Source of the DNA: Kribbella turkmenica
GTDB taxonomy: Bacteria > Actinomycetota > Actinomycetes > Propionibacteriales > Kribbellaceae
Length of the DNA stretch: 64,000 nucleotides
Assembly: GCF_004348725.1 (NCBI RefSeq)
Contig: NZ_SMKR01000001.1
Span: 1-64,000, forward strand
Direction of reading: 5' to 3'
A program made the position numbers and the translations under genes. The notes below the pieces were generated by a model. It was given only the letters and a program-made list of their open reading frames with translations, ran no database searches and was not told where the DNA came from. Positions 16,716-25,723 of the stretch are shown piece after piece (the first letter of the stretch is position 1; each line of letters begins with the position of its first letter).

Positions 16716-17561
16716 ATGGAGTACGGCGGCCTGTCCGATTTCCTGCGGAAACGACGCGAGGCCCTGCAGCCCGAGGACGTGGGCATGCCGCGTGGCCGGC
16801 GCCGCCGTACGCCCGGTCTGCGGCGCGAGGAGGTCGCCGCGCTGGCGTCGATGTCGGCCGACTACTACAGCCGGCTCGAGAGTGGCCGCGGCCCGCAGCC
16901 GTCGGTCGACATGCTCGGCTCGATCGCCCGGGCGCTCCGGTTGACGCTGGAGGAGCGCGACCACCTGTTCGTGCTCGCCGGGCACGGCCGGCCGCCGCGG
17001 ACGACCCGGGCCGGTCACGTCGACCCGGGGATGCTGCGGATCCTCGACCGGCTGCAGGACACGCCCGCGATGCTGCTCAGCCGGCACGGCGAGACCCTCG
17101 CGCAGACGCCGGCGCACGTCGCGTTCGCCGGCGAGCAGACCAACCTCGAAGGGATGGAGCGCAGCGAGTTCTACCGCTGGTTCGCCGACCCGGCGTCGCG
17201 GACCCTGTACCGCGAGCCGGAGCTGTCGACCCACAGCCGGATGCTGGTCTCCTGGCTGCGTTCGGTCGCCACCGCGGACGGCCCCAGGTCGTACGCCGCC
17301 CAGCTGGTCCGGACCCTGCAGAACCTGAGTCCGGAGTTCGCCGCGATCTGGGACGTCCACGAGGTCGGGGTCGCGCACAGCCGGACCAAGCGGTTCGACC
17401 ATCCGGTGGTCGGCGAGCTCGAACTGTACTGCGAGGTGATCGACAACCGTGACCAGCAGCAGACGCTGGTCGTCTTCACCGCGACGCCCGGCAGCGAGAG
17501 CGCGGAGAAGCTGCAGCTCCTGTCGGTGCTCGGCGGTCAGACACTCGACCCGGCGCGCTGA
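16716..17561 (+). CDS. XRE-family regulator with MmyB-like ligand-binding domain
   Basis: A 281-residue regulator. Residues 1-85 hold the Cro/C1-type helix-turn-helix (LRREEVAALASMSADYYSRLESGRGPQPSVDMLGSIARAL). Residues 100-275 match the PAS-like MmyB ligand-binding domain, recognisable by the pattern FYRWFADPASRTLY and by HPVVGELELYCEVIDNRDQQQTLVVFTATPGS near the end. Proteins of this type usually sense fatty acyl or aromatic ligands and control a neighbouring oxidoreductase, here the divergent SDR. Its 3' end overlaps the convergent transporter gene by 25 bp. Confidence 0.94.
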   Translation: MEYGGLSDFLRKRREALQPEDVGMPRGRRRRTPGLRREEVAALASMSADYYSRLESGRGPQPSVDMLGSIARALRLTLEERDHLFVLAGHGRPPRTTRAGHVDPGMLRILDRLQDTPAMLLSRHGETLAQTPAHVAFAGEQTNLEGMERSEFYRWFADPASRTLYREPELSTHSRMLVSWLRSVATADGPRSYAAQLVRTLQNLSPEFAAIWDVHEVGVAHSRTKRFDHPVVGELELYCEVIDNRDQQQTLVVFTATPGSESAEKLQLLSVLGGQTLDPAR

Positions 17562-18421
17562 ACCGTCGTCCGCCGGCTGAGGTAGTAGGCGAACAACGCG
17601 GTGGGGAAGAACATCACGATGCCGTAGACCGCCACCGGGATGGACATCTCGCTGTTGCCGAGCAGGCTCGGGCTGAGCGCGATGGTGAGCGCGAGGGTCG
17701 CGTTGTGGATGCCGATCTCCATCGAGCAGGCGATCGACTGCCGCTCACCCAGGCCGGTCAGCCGGGGAACGGCGTACCCGAGCGCGAGGCTGAGGACGTT
17801 CAGCAGTACGGCGACCACGCCGACGGCGGCGATGTAGTCGAGCACGTTGTCGCGCTCGCTGTAGATCGCGGCGAAGATCACCAGCGCCAGCACGAGGATC
17901 GAGCCCAGCTTCACCGGCCGCGCCATCCGCTCCGCGAACGCCGGCAGCTTGTTCCGCAACAGCATGCCGAGGGCGACCGGGACCAGCACGATCGCGAACA
18001 CCTGCAGCATCTTGGCCGGTTGCAGGCCGATCTCGCCGTCGCCGAGGAAGTGGGCCAGCGACAGGTTGACCACGATCGGCAGGGTGATCACGGCGAGCAC
18101 CGAGTTCACTGCGGTCAGGGTGACGTTCAGGGCCACGTCACCGCCGGCCAGGTGGCTGAACAGGTTGGCCGTCGTGCCGCCCGGCGACGCGGCCAGCAAC
18201 ATCATGCCGACGGCCAGTGCGGGCGCCAGGCCGAAGAGTTCCACCAGGCCGAAGCAGATCAGCGGAAGCAGGATCACCTGGACGCCGAGTGCGATCAGGA
18301 CCGCTCGCGGCATCCGGAGTACCCGGGTGAAGTCGGCGACCGTCAGGGTCAGGCCGAGGCCGAGCATGATGATCGCGAGCGCGATCGGCAGCAGTACCGA
18401 GGTCAGCACGGAGTCGTCCAT
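17537..18421 (-). CDS. Bile acid:sodium symporter (BASS) family transporter
   Basis: A 294-residue membrane protein with about nine or ten hydrophobic segments. BASS motifs: FGLAPALAVGMMLLAASPGGTTANLFSHLAGGDVALNVTLTAVNS (the crossover helix region with PGGTTANLF) and GERQSIACSMEIGIHNATLALTIAL (second crossover, E-x-G-I-H-N). These carry the sodium ligands in structures of the family. Bacterial BASS proteins move organic anions such as pantoate, taurocholate or keto-acids; the substrate here is open. ATG at 18421. It overlaps the XRE gene tail by 25 bp. Confidence 0.93.
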   Translation of the reverse strand: MDDSVLTSVLLPIALAIIMLGLGLTLTVADFTRVLRMPRAVLIALGVQVILLPLICFGLVELFGLAPALAVGMMLLAASPGGTTANLFSHLAGGDVALNVTLTAVNSVLAVITLPIVVNLSLAHFLGDGEIGLQPAKMLQVFAIVLVPVALGMLLRNKLPAFAERMARPVKLGSILVLALVIFAAIYSERDNVLDYIAAVGVVAVLLNVLSLALGYAVPRLTGLGERQSIACSMEIGIHNATLALTIALSPSLLGNSEMSIPVAVYGIVMFFPTALFAYYLSRRTTVQRAGSSV

Positions 18422-18553
18422 CTGCGAGCCCTTCGAAGGTCGGTGGCTCAGGGTGACAGCGACGCGGGCCGGGAGCAAGAGTTCACCTGCGACGGCACGA
18501 CCGCCCAGTCCTTCCGGCTGACTGCGATGTGAACTTCGGCTAGGTTCACGCGC

Positions 18554-19624
18554 ATGAGAATCCTGCGTGTGGCCGCGATTGCGGCAGGAGGTCTGCTGTT
18601 GATGTCTCAGCTCGTCCCCGCCCAGGCGAGCGGCAAGCCGTCGTACGAGTGGGAGCTGACGCCGACCGGGAGTACGGCGCAGTTCCGCGGGCTGGCGACG
18701 GTGAGCAAGGACGTCGCCTGGGCCGGTGGGTCGGGTGGGCAGGTGCTGCGGACCGTCGACGGCGGGAAGCACTGGCAGAACGTCAGCCCGGCCGGCGCGG
18801 AGACCGTGCAGTTCCGCGACGTCGAGGCGTTCGACGCCGAGCGCGCGGTGGTGCTGTCGATCGGGAACGGCGAGGACTCGCGGGTCTACCGGACCGCGGA
18901 CGGCGGCAGGTCGTGGACCGAGACGTTCCGCAACACCGACCCGAACGCGTTCTACGACTGCTTCGACTTCTTCGACGGCAAGCGTGGGCTGGCGTTGAGC
19001 GATCCGGTGGACGGCAAGTTCCGGATCCTCGCCACCGCGGACGGCGGCAGGTCGTGGAAGGTCCAGCCGACGGCCGGGATGCCGGCCGCGCTGCCGGGTG
19101 AGTTCGCGTTCGCGGCCAGCGGCACCTGCCTGGTCGCCGGTTCCGGCCGGACCGCGTGGTTCGCGACCGGCGGCGGCGACCGGCCGCGGGTGTTCCGGAC
19201 CGTCGACGGCGGCAAGCGGTGGACGGTCGCGGACTCGCCGATGGCGAGCGGCGAGGCGGCCGGGATCTTCAGCCTCGCGTTCCGCAACTCGCTGTTCGGC
19301 GTCGCCGTCGGCGGTGACTTCCTCAAGCCGACCGAGGCGGTGAAGGCCGCCTCGGTCACGGACGACGGTGGCCGCAGCTGGAAGCTGGTGCCGGCCGAGA
19401 AGGCGCCGAAGGGCTACCGGAGTGGTTCCGCGTTCGTGCCGAACACGCCCGCTACCGTGATCGCGGTGGGCCCGTCGGGCAGTGACGTGAGCTACGACGG
19501 CGGGCGCAGCTGGGAGCAGTTCTACGACGGCAGCTTCGACAGCGTCGAGTGCGCCGGGCACGGATCCAAGGCCGGGTGCTGGGCCTCTGGTGCGCGGGGC
19601 GCGGTCGCCCGGCTGACCCGGTGA
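18554..19624 (+). CDS. Secreted Asp-box (BNR / Ycf48-like) beta-propeller protein
   Basis: A 356-residue exported protein. Residues 1-25 form a signal peptide (MRILRVAAIAAGGLLLMSQLVPAQA). The rest contains six Asp-box turns of the form D-G-G-x-x-W: VDGGKHW, ADGGRSW twice, VDGGKRW, DDGGRSW and YDGGRSW, spaced as in a propeller related to Ycf48 and sialidase-like folds. No sialidase catalytic set is evident, so a binding or scaffold role is likelier than hydrolysis. A TAGGTT -10-like box lies 8 bp before the ATG, so the message is probably nearly leaderless. Two cysteines near the C-terminus (VECAGHGSKAGCW) may form a disulfide. Confidence 0.88.
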   Translation: MRILRVAAIAAGGLLLMSQLVPAQASGKPSYEWELTPTGSTAQFRGLATVSKDVAWAGGSGGQVLRTVDGGKHWQNVSPAGAETVQFRDVEAFDAERAVVLSIGNGEDSRVYRTADGGRSWTETFRNTDPNAFYDCFDFFDGKRGLALSDPVDGKFRILATADGGRSWKVQPTAGMPAALPGEFAFAASGTCLVAGSGRTAWFATGGGDRPRVFRTVDGGKRWTVADSPMASGEAAGIFSLAFRNSLFGVAVGGDFLKPTEAVKAASVTDDGGRSWKLVPAEKAPKGYRSGSAFVPNTPATVIAVGPSGSDVSYDGGRSWEQFYDGSFDSVECAGHGSKAGCWASGARGAVARLTR

Positions 19625-19710
19625 TGTTCAGGTGGGCGACACTCGCACGTCGCCCACCTGACCGCGGCGGTGGGGTGGGAAACGTATCCAGATCTGCCAG
19701 GATTGGGACC

Positions 19711-20535
19711 ATGCGCAAACTCTTGCTGGGGACGATTGCGGGACTTCTGATGCTGGCACCCACCTCGGCGGTCGCCGCCGAGCCGGCGGACACGGCCGGC
19801 CGGCCGGAGCGTCCGCTGACCGTGATGACGTACAACATCCACCACGGCGCCGGGTACGACGGCGTCCTCGACCTGGAGCGGATCGCCGTCCTGATCGAGA
19901 AGTCCGGGGCGGACGTGATCGGGCTGCAGGAGGTGGACCGGCACTGGAGCGAGCGGAGCAACCGGGTCGACCAGCCGGCCTGGTTCGCCAAGCGGCTGAA
20001 CATGCACTACGGGTACGCGGCCAATCTCGACCTGCCGCCGTTGAACCCGGGTGAACCGAACCGGCAGTACGGGACCGCGATCCTGTCGCGCTACCCGATC
20101 AAGGACTTCACCAACACCCTGCTGCCGAAGTACCCGGGCCAGGAGCAGCGCGGCCTGGCGGTGGCGACGATCAAGGTGCGCGGGGTCGAGTTGCGGTTCG
20201 CGAACACCCACCTGACCCACAACAACAACGCCGAGCGGCTCGAGCAGGCGCAGAAGGTGGTCTCGGTGCTCGGGGCGTCCGAGCAGCCGACGATGCTGGT
20301 CGGCGACCTGAACGCCCGGCCGGACGCGCCGGAGATCAAGACGCTGACCGCGTTGCTGTCGGACACCTGGGTCGATGTCGGCACCGGACCCGGGTACACG
20401 AGCCCGGCCGAGAACCCGACGGCCCGGATCGACTACCTGCTGCACAGCTCCCGGGTGACGCCGAAGAAGGCCGCCGTACCGGTCTCGCCCGCCTCCGACC
20501 ATCTCCCGGTGGTGGCTTCCTACACCGTTCGCTGA
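19711..20535 (+). CDS. Secreted endonuclease/exonuclease/phosphatase (EEP) family protein
   Basis: A 274-residue exported hydrolase of the DNase I/sphingomyelinase superfamily. It has a signal peptide (about residues 1-23, ending AVAA). All five family motifs are present: TYNIHH, GLQEVD (metal Glu), NTHLTHNNN, VGDLNARPD (metal Asp and Asn) and SDHLPVVASY (catalytic His). Substrate is probably a phosphodiester such as nucleic acid or phospholipid head group; the sequence does not decide. A good rho-independent terminator follows. The gene is preceded by a short spacer after the Asp-box gene. Confidence 0.92.
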   Translation: MRKLLLGTIAGLLMLAPTSAVAAEPADTAGRPERPLTVMTYNIHHGAGYDGVLDLERIAVLIEKSGADVIGLQEVDRHWSERSNRVDQPAWFAKRLNMHYGYAANLDLPPLNPGEPNRQYGTAILSRYPIKDFTNTLLPKYPGQEQRGLAVATIKVRGVELRFANTHLTHNNNAERLEQAQKVVSVLGASEQPTMLVGDLNARPDAPEIKTLTALLSDTWVDVGTGPGYTSPAENPTARIDYLLHSSRVTPKKAAVPVSPASDHLPVVASYTVR

Positions 20536-20553
20536 CCACCGTCCGACGCGCCG

Positions 20554-20590
20554 ACGGCGCCCTCCGGCTCAGACCGGTGGGCGCCGTTTT
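20554..20590 (+). terminator. Rho-independent terminator after the EEP gene
   Basis: CGGCGCCC pairs with GGGCGCCG around a 16-base loop and is followed directly by TTTTT. It is the only terminator in the window with a clear T-tract. Confidence 0.9.
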
Positions 20591-20732
20591 TCGTTGCCCC
20601 CGGCAGCGGTCCGGTCGCAGCGCGCGCGAAATCACAAGCTTGTAGTTTGTCAACCCGACACGCAGGTGAAATGAAGTTACTTGTGTGAAAGGTGTTCCCA
20701 TTGGGGCTGCAGGCAACTAGTGTCGCGTATGA

Positions 20733-20780
20733 GGTCCAAGAGGACCAAAAGTTCACGAACCCTGGGGAAGGGGTTCGTGA
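20733..20780 (+). promoter_or_regulatory. Two hairpins in the leader of the NlpC/P60 gene
   Basis: Hairpin 1: GGTCC-aaga-GGACC (20733-20746). Hairpin 2: TCACGAACCC, eight-base loop, GGGTTCGTGA (20753-20780), a perfect 10-bp stem ending about 7 bases before the GGAAGGA ribosome binding site. Actinobacterial NlpC/P60 genes are often preceded by a cyclic-di-AMP riboswitch, but I do not recognise that motif here. The leader may still be regulatory. Confidence 0.45.
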
Positions 20781-20800
20781 CCGGCGGAAGGAACGACCCG

Positions 20801-22198
20801 ATGCGGACGCCCTCAGGGGCCATGTCCGGTCGGCGGGTCGCGGGCACTGGGAAGACCGGCAGAGCGCTGCTCTCCGGGGTGCTCGCGGTCTGTCTGGCCG
20901 GCTCGATGGCCGTCATCCCCGTCCCGGCGCAGGCCAAGCCGAAGCCGCCGGTCATTCCGTCCAAGGGTGCGGTCGAGCGGGCCGAGCAAGCCGCCTCCGC
21001 GAAGGCCGCCCAGGTGAAGGCGATCGAGAACCAGCTCGCCGCCGCCGGCGCGCGGCTCGAGCAGCTCGGCGTCGCGACCGGGATCGCCGCCGAGGCGTAC
21101 AACGGCGCGGTCTACAAGCTCCAGCTGGCCAAGACCGAGGCGGCCCAGGCGGCGGTCCGGGCCGCCAAGGCGCAGCAGACCCTGACGACCCAGCGACAGC
21201 TGATCGGCCGGTTCGCCGCGGCGTCGTACCAGGGTGGTGGCGACGTGGCGCAGCTGGCGCCGCTGTTCACCGCGGACGGGCCGCAGCAACTGCTGGACTC
21301 GGCCGGGGCCGCACGCTCGGTCTCGGCCGCGATGCAGGGGTCGTACCTGCGCTACACCGCGACGCAGGTGGTGACGAACCTGTTCAAGGTGCAGGCCGAC
21401 CAGGCCGTCGTGAAGGTCAAGCAGGCCACCGACGAGGCGGCCAAGGCCAAGAAGGCCGCCCAGGCCGCCGAGCAGGCCCAGGCGTCCGCGGTCACCGCGA
21501 TGGGCGTCGAGCGGAAGCAGGCGATCACGCAGCTCGCCGTCCTGCAGAACACGTCGACCGAAGTGGCCGCCCAGCGGCAGCGGGGACTCGAGGAGCTTGC
21601 GCGCCAGCGAGCCGCCGCACTCGCCGCGAAGAAGGCCGCCGAGCTGCAGCGCCGCATCGCCGCCCGGGAGGCCGCCGAGCGGCGGCGGGAGGCGGCCCGG
21701 GAAGCGGCCGAGAAGGCGCGCGCGGAGCGTGAGCGGCGCGAGCAGGAGAAGGAGCAGCAGAAGGACCCGGGGAAGAGGCCGCCGAAGAACGAGAAGCCGG
21801 ACCGGCCGCGGGACGACGACCGGCCCACGCGTCAGGGTGCCGGGGCCGCGATCGACTTCGCCCTGGACCAGCTCGGCGACATGTACTTGTGGGGCGGGAC
21901 CGGCCCGAACCGGTGGGACTGCTCCGGCCTGACCCAGGGCGCCTGGGCGAAGGCGGGCGTCTACCTGCCGCACTACAGTGTCGCGCAGTACGAGCAGGTC
22001 CGGCACATCGACGAGGACGAGCTGCGGCCCGGTGACCTGATCTTCTGGTCGGTCGATCCGGACGACCCGGGCACGATCCACCACGTCGGCATGTACCTCG
22101 GCAACGGGCGGATGGTGCACGCGCCCCGGTCCGGCAAGCCGGTGCGGATCGACAGCGTGTACTACTGGGAACCGCCGGACTTCTTCGGCCGCCCCTGA
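20801..22198 (+). CDS. Secreted NlpC/P60 peptidoglycan endopeptidase (RipA-like)
   Basis: A 465-residue cell-wall hydrolase. From the ATG at 20801 (RBS GGAAGGA) there is an Arg-rich start and an export signal (LLSGVLAVCLAGSMAVIPVPAQA), then a long coiled coil (about residues 60-340) rich in Ala, Gln, Glu and Arg. A basic Pro/Lys linker follows, then the NlpC/P60 domain from about 345. Catalytic Cys374 is in WDCSGL and the His in TIHHVGMYLG. Such enzymes cut D-Glu to meso-DAP links, and the coiled coil usually keeps the domain inactive until FtsX or other partners engage it. Starts further upstream would add 40 odd residues and are unlikely. Confidence 0.93.
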   Translation: MRTPSGAMSGRRVAGTGKTGRALLSGVLAVCLAGSMAVIPVPAQAKPKPPVIPSKGAVERAEQAASAKAAQVKAIENQLAAAGARLEQLGVATGIAAEAYNGAVYKLQLAKTEAAQAAVRAAKAQQTLTTQRQLIGRFAAASYQGGGDVAQLAPLFTADGPQQLLDSAGAARSVSAAMQGSYLRYTATQVVTNLFKVQADQAVVKVKQATDEAAKAKKAAQAAEQAQASAVTAMGVERKQAITQLAVLQNTSTEVAAQRQRGLEELARQRAAALAAKKAAELQRRIAAREAAERRREAAREAAEKARAERERREQEKEQQKDPGKRPPKNEKPDRPRDDDRPTRQGAGAAIDFALDQLGDMYLWGGTGPNRWDCSGLTQGAWAKAGVYLPHYSVAQYEQVRHIDEDELRPGDLIFWSVDPDDPGTIHHVGMYLGNGRMVHAPRSGKPVRIDSVYYWEPPDFFGRP

Positions 22199-22204
22199 GT
22201 TCTT

Positions 22205-22234
22205 GCCTCCGGCAAGCTCCTTGTTGCCGGAGGC
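22205..22234. terminator. Hairpin terminator after the NlpC/P60 gene
   Basis: GCCTCCGGCAA pairs with TTGCCGGAGGC around an eight-base loop, seven bases after the stop codon. Confidence 0.75.
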
Positions 22235-22284
22235 CCCTTCTAGTCAGCCGGTGTCCGCCCGTCCGGCGCAGGACGGTGCCACTG

Positions 22285-22599
22285 ATGAATCCTTTGCGCG
22301 GCAAGACGATGCTCGCCTCCGCGATGGCCAGGGTCCGGGTGCGGACGGGCGGCGGCCCGTTGACCGGGAGTGGTTCACCGCCCGGTGCCGAGGCGGTCGA
22401 CGGTCCGCAGCCCTCGTCGAGCGTCGCCGGGACGTGGTGCGCACGGACCGATGCCGGGGCACCGGGTGACTACCGAACGTCGAGCGCCACGGCAGGGTCA
22501 GGCGACTTCCGGGCGCCGGACGACGCCGGGGGTGGTTCGGGCAGTGAGGCGACGGCGCCGCGGGTGGAGCCGACGCCGTACTCGTTGGTCGGCTGGTAG
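22285..22599 (+). CDS. Doubtful Gly/Ser-rich small reading frame in the gap before ppa
   Basis: The 372-base interval between the NlpC terminator and the ppa stop contains no recognised gene. The best candidate is this 104-codon frame beginning MNPLRGKTMLASAMARVRVRTGGG, then low-complexity Gly/Ser/Ala/Pro. Third-position GC is fairly high, but no ribosome binding site is visible and the composition is close to what random high-GC sequence gives. It could equally be non-coding. Confidence 0.2.
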   Translation: MNPLRGKTMLASAMARVRVRTGGGPLTGSGSPPGAEAVDGPQPSSSVAGTWCARTDAGAPGDYRTSSATAGSGDFRAPDDAGGGSGSEATAPRVEPTPYSLVGW

Positions 22600-22606
22600 G
22601 CCGGGG

Positions 22607-23095
22607 TCAGTGATGCTCGGTCTTCAGGCGCTCGAAGGAGGCGGAGATCTCGGCCTCGGCGTCGGACCGGCCGACCCAGGTGGCGCCCTCGACGGACTTG
22701 CCCGGCTCCAGGTCCTTGTAGACCTCGAAGAAGTGCTGGATCTCGAGCCGGTCGAACTCGGGCACGTGATGGATGTCGCGCAGGTGCTCCTGGCGCGGGT
22801 CGCCCGCCGGGACGCAGAGAACCTTGTCGTCCGGCCCCTTCTCGTCGGTCATCCGGAACATGCCGATCGCGCGGGCCCGGATCAGGCAGCCCGGGAAGGT
22901 CGGCTCGGTCAGCAGCACCAGTGCGTCCAGCGGGTCGCCGTCCTGACCGAGGGTGTCCTCGATGAACCCGTAGTCGGACGGGTACTGAGTGGCCGTGAAC
23001 AGGGTGCGGTCGAGCCGCAGCCGGTTCGTCTTGTGGTCCAGCTCGTACTTGTTGCGAGTGCCCTTGGGGATCTCGATGAAGACGTCGAACTCCAT
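22607..23095 (-). CDS. ppa: Inorganic pyrophosphatase
   Basis: A 162-residue family I soluble pyrophosphatase that hydrolyses PPi to two phosphates, pulling biosynthetic reactions forward. Active-site segments are present: [18 protein letters not shown] (Lys and Arg ligands), [11 protein letters not shown], and the metal cluster [10 protein letters not shown] with three aspartates. Length is normal for the bacterial hexameric form. It is divergent from dacB with 50 bp between, an order conserved in mycobacteria and streptomycetes. Confidence 0.97.
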   Translation of the reverse strand: MEFDVFIEIPKGTRNKYELDHKTNRLRLDRTLFTATQYPSDYGFIEDTLGQDGDPLDALVLLTEPTFPGCLIRARAIGMFRMTDEKGPDDKVLCVPAGDPRQEHLRDIHHVPEFDRLEIQHFFEVYKDLEPGKSVEGATWVGRSDAEAEISASFERLKTEHH

Positions 23096-23145
23096 ACGGC
23101 AGATACTGTCACGGTTCCGACCGACCGAATGACAGGAGCAGCCCG

Positions 23146-24510
23146 GTGATCCGTCCTCCTCGTGCGGCGTTCGTCACGCTGCTCGCCGCAGCGCTCGGAG
23201 TGAGCCTGGCGAGCGGTGCCGAGGCCGCGCCCGGATCAGCCCGGACCGCGCAGGTCCAGGCGCCGGCTGTGCTGGCCCCGGCGAAGGCCGAGGGGGTCGC
23301 GCCGACCGCGGCCGGCGTCCGGAAGGCGCTGACCCCGATCCTCGCCGACCCGGCGCTCGGCAAGCACCGCGGCATCTACGTGTACGACGCCTCGCGCGAC
23401 CAGCCGGTGTTCTCGTTCGGTGCGACGACGCCGTACGTCCCGGCCTCCACGCTGAAGCTCCTGACGACGGTGGCGGCGCTCGACGCGATCGGCGCGGACC
23501 GTACCTTCACCACGAAGGTGGTCAGCGCCACCCCGGGCTCGCTGATCCTGGTCGGCGGCGGCGACCCGCTGCTGACCGTGAAGCGCCAGAAGGATCCCAC
23601 CGACTACCCGACCCGCGCCTCCCTGCAGGACCTGGCCGCGAGTACGGCGAAAGCGCTGAAAGCTCAAGGCGTCCGAAGCGTCACGCTCGGGTACGACGCC
23701 TCGCTGTTCACCGGACCCGCGGTCAACCCGAGATGGCAGCCGAACTACGTCCCCGAAGGCATCGCGGCGCCGACGTCCGCGCTATGGGTGAACGAGGGCC
23801 GACTGACGCCGGGCATGGCCAAGCGCGCCGACTCCCCGGCGCAGGCGGCGGCCTCGGCGTTCGCGGCTCAGTTGCGCGCGGCCGGCGTCACCGTGGCGCC
23901 CGCCCTCCGGGCGGCGGTCGCGCCGGCCGCGGCGAAGCCGGTCGCGCAGGTGGCTTCGCCGAGTGTCGGCGAGATCGTCGAGTACGTGAACCTGCACAGC
24001 GACAACGACGGTGCGGAGGTCCTGCTGCGGCACGTCGGTCTCGCGACGAACAACGGCGGTTCCACCGTCGGCGGGGTCAAGGGCTTGAAGGCGACGCTCA
24101 CCAAGCTCGGTCTGGACGTCAGCAAGGCCCAGATCTACGACGGCAGCGGCCTGACCCGGACAAATCTCGTTCCACTGCACGTGCTGGCCGGTGCGGTCCG
24201 CGTGGCGGTGTCGGACGACCACCCCGAGCTGCGGCACCTGCTGACCGGGCTCCCGGTCGCCGGGTTCAGCGGGAGTCTCGAGGACCGGTTCGCCACGGCC
24301 GGGACCGGCTCGGGTACCGGACTGGTCCGTGCCAAGACCGGCACGCTCACCGGGGTGCACAGCCTGGCCGGGCTGGTGCGGGACCGCACCGGCACGCTGC
24401 TGGTCTTCGCGGTGGCGTCCGACAGCGTGCCCGTTCCCAAGACGCTGGACGCCCGGGCGGCCCTCGACCGAGCGTCCGCCGTGCTGGCCAATTGCGGCTG
24501 TGCCGGCTGA
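23146..24510 (+). CDS. dacB: D-alanyl-D-alanine carboxypeptidase/endopeptidase, PBP4 family (S13)
   Basis: A 454-residue secreted class C penicillin-binding protein that trims or cuts peptide cross-links in peptidoglycan. A signal peptide covers roughly residues 1-27 (up to GAEAA). Serine 101 and Lys104 form the SxxK motif (STLKLLTT). The second motif SxN is in [14 protein letters not shown], and the KTG triad is in [11 protein letters not shown]. Starts with GTG at 23146 after AGGAG. Compared with E. coli DacB the inserted domains look shorter, as usual in actinobacteria. Confidence 0.94.
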   Translation: MIRPPRAAFVTLLAAALGVSLASGAEAAPGSARTAQVQAPAVLAPAKAEGVAPTAAGVRKALTPILADPALGKHRGIYVYDASRDQPVFSFGATTPYVPASTLKLLTTVAALDAIGADRTFTTKVVSATPGSLILVGGGDPLLTVKRQKDPTDYPTRASLQDLAASTAKALKAQGVRSVTLGYDASLFTGPAVNPRWQPNYVPEGIAAPTSALWVNEGRLTPGMAKRADSPAQAAASAFAAQLRAAGVTVAPALRAAVAPAAAKPVAQVASPSVGEIVEYVNLHSDNDGAEVLLRHVGLATNNGGSTVGGVKGLKATLTKLGLDVSKAQIYDGSGLTRTNLVPLHVLAGAVRVAVSDDHPELRHLLTGLPVAGFSGSLEDRFATAGTGSGTGLVRAKTGTLTGVHSLAGLVRDRTGTLLVFAVASDSVPVPKTLDARAALDRASAVLANCGCAG

Positions 24511-24551
24511 ACGGCAGGCGCATGTTGGGACATGCGACTAGGGTCGACACC

Positions 24552-24635
24552 ATGAACGAGCGGAGCGAGTTCATCATCGAGCGCAGGGTGCCTTGTGTCT
24601 CATCCGCGCCCGGAGCGAAGCGAGGACGTGGATGA
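24552..24635 (+). CDS. MIRU-like repeat copy A: 27-residue peptide overlapping the next start codon
   Basis: A short frame starting ATG at 24552 and ending TGA at 24635, where the stop overlaps the ATG of the metalloprotease gene (GGATGAGT). Its peptide begins MNERSEFII and ends [11 protein letters not shown] second copy at 32899-32982 has the same length, the same C-terminal ten residues and an identical 35-base 3' end through the overlap. That conservation at two unrelated loci shows a dispersed element. Mycobacterial MIRUs have the same design: small in-frame repeats inserted at stop/start overlaps inside operons. The peptide may only couple translation between genes. Confidence 0.65.
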   Translation: MNERSEFIIERRVPCVSSAPGAKRGRG

Positions 24636-24637
24636 GT
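24552..24637 (+). repeat. Dispersed about 85-bp repeat, copy A
   Basis: Aligns over its full length with 32899-32984. The last 35 bases, from TCCGCGCCCGGAGCG through GGATGAGT, are identical, and the 5' part is roughly 70 % alike (for example AGCGGAGCGAG). Both copies are in the same orientation relative to the gene downstream. Confidence 0.8.
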
Positions 24638-25723
24638 ACGGAAGGCCCGGCGGCGGCGGAGATGGTCGACTGGCAGCTGGCGACCGGAGTGGCGCGCAAG
24701 CTCCTCCGGCCAGGCCCGGCGGTCAGTCGCGCCGAGGCGGATCAGGTGGTCGCCGAGTTGCGCCAGTTCGCGGCCGACTCCGAGCACCATGTGCGCGAGT
24801 TCACCGGGCTGACGGCCACCTCGGCCACCGCGCCGGTGGTGATCGTCGACCGGCCCGGCTGGGTGCAGGCGAACGCGGACGGCTTCCGGACCGTCCTGCA
24901 GCCGCTCGCGGACAAGCTGCGCGAGAAGGCGGAGCGGGCCGGCGGGCTGTCGTCCGCGGTCGGCTCCCGGGTGACCGCGATCGAGGCCGGCGCGCTGCTC
25001 GCGTTCCTGTCGTCGCGGGTGCTGGGTCAGTTCGACCCGTTCTACCCGTCCGAGCCGGACCCGGACCGCCCCGACCTCACCGGACGGCTGCTGCTGGTCG
25101 CGCCGAACGTGATGCACGTGGAGTCCGAGCTGGGCGTCGTACCGCGGGACTTCCGGTTGTGGGTGTGTCTGCACGAGGAGACGCACCGGGTCCAGTTCAC
25201 GGCCGTGCCGTGGCTGCGGGACCACCTGCGGTCGGAGATCGCGCTGTTCCTCGACCAGGCCGAGCTGGACGCGTCGGCGTACGCGGCGATGTTCCGGGAG
25301 GCCGTGCAGCGGCTGGGGCGGTCGGTGCGGGGCGAGGCCGAGCTGAGCCTGGTCGACCTGATGCAGTCGCCCGAGCAGCGGGCCGTGCTGGACCGGCTGA
25401 CCGCGGTGATGTCGCTGCTGGAGGGCCACGCGGACTTCGTCATGGACGGCGTCGGCCCGTCGGTGATCCCGACCGTGGACACCATCCGGTCCAAGTTCAC
25501 CTCCCGCCGGCAGAGCGGGAACCCGGTCGACCAGTTGCTGAAGCGGCTGCTCGGCCTGGACGCCAAGCTGCGGCAGTACAAGGACGGCGCCGCGTTCGTC
25601 CGCCAGGTGGTCGACAGGGTCGGCATGGAGGGGTTCAACCGGGTGTGGACCGGGCCGAACACCCTGCCGACCAAGCACGAGATCGCGAGCCCCGATGCCT
25701 GGGTCACCCGACTCCACGGCTGA
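24632..25723 (+). CDS. Zincin-like metalloprotease (DUF2342, 'F420 biosynthesis-associated')
   Basis: A 363-residue protein of the DUF2342 family, an actinobacterial zincin-like group sometimes labelled coenzyme F420 biosynthesis-associated because of its phylogenetic distribution. The metal motif is HEETH in [25 protein letters not shown] downstream [10 protein letters not shown] segment supplies a further His/Glu/Asp set. No export signal, so presumably cytosolic. Its start ATG is fixed by the overlap with the repeat peptide. It overlaps tilS by 29 bp, and the order dacB, DUF2342, tilS, hpt is conserved in actinobacteria. No substrate is established. Confidence 0.88.
   Translation: MSTEGPAAAEMVDWQLATGVARKLLRPGPAVSRAEADQVVAELRQFAADSEHHVREFTGLTATSATAPVVIVDRPGWVQANADGFRTVLQPLADKLREKAERAGGLSSAVGSRVTAIEAGALLAFLSSRVLGQFDPFYPSEPDPDRPDLTGRLLLVAPNVMHVESELGVVPRDFRLWVCLHEETHRVQFTAVPWLRDHLRSEIALFLDQAELDASAYAAMFREAVQRLGRSVRGEAELSLVDLMQSPEQRAVLDRLTAVMSLLEGHADFVMDGVGPSVIPTVDTIRSKFTSRRQSGNPVDQLLKRLLGLDAKLRQYKDGAAFVRQVVDRVGMEGFNRVWTGPNTLPTKHEIASPDAWVTRLHG

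Noticed and set aside
20641-20800. Cyclic-di-AMP riboswitch before the NlpC/P60 gene
   Set aside because: Expected from the gene family, but I could not recognise the conserved core. Only two simple hairpins are supported. A covariance-model search would decide.
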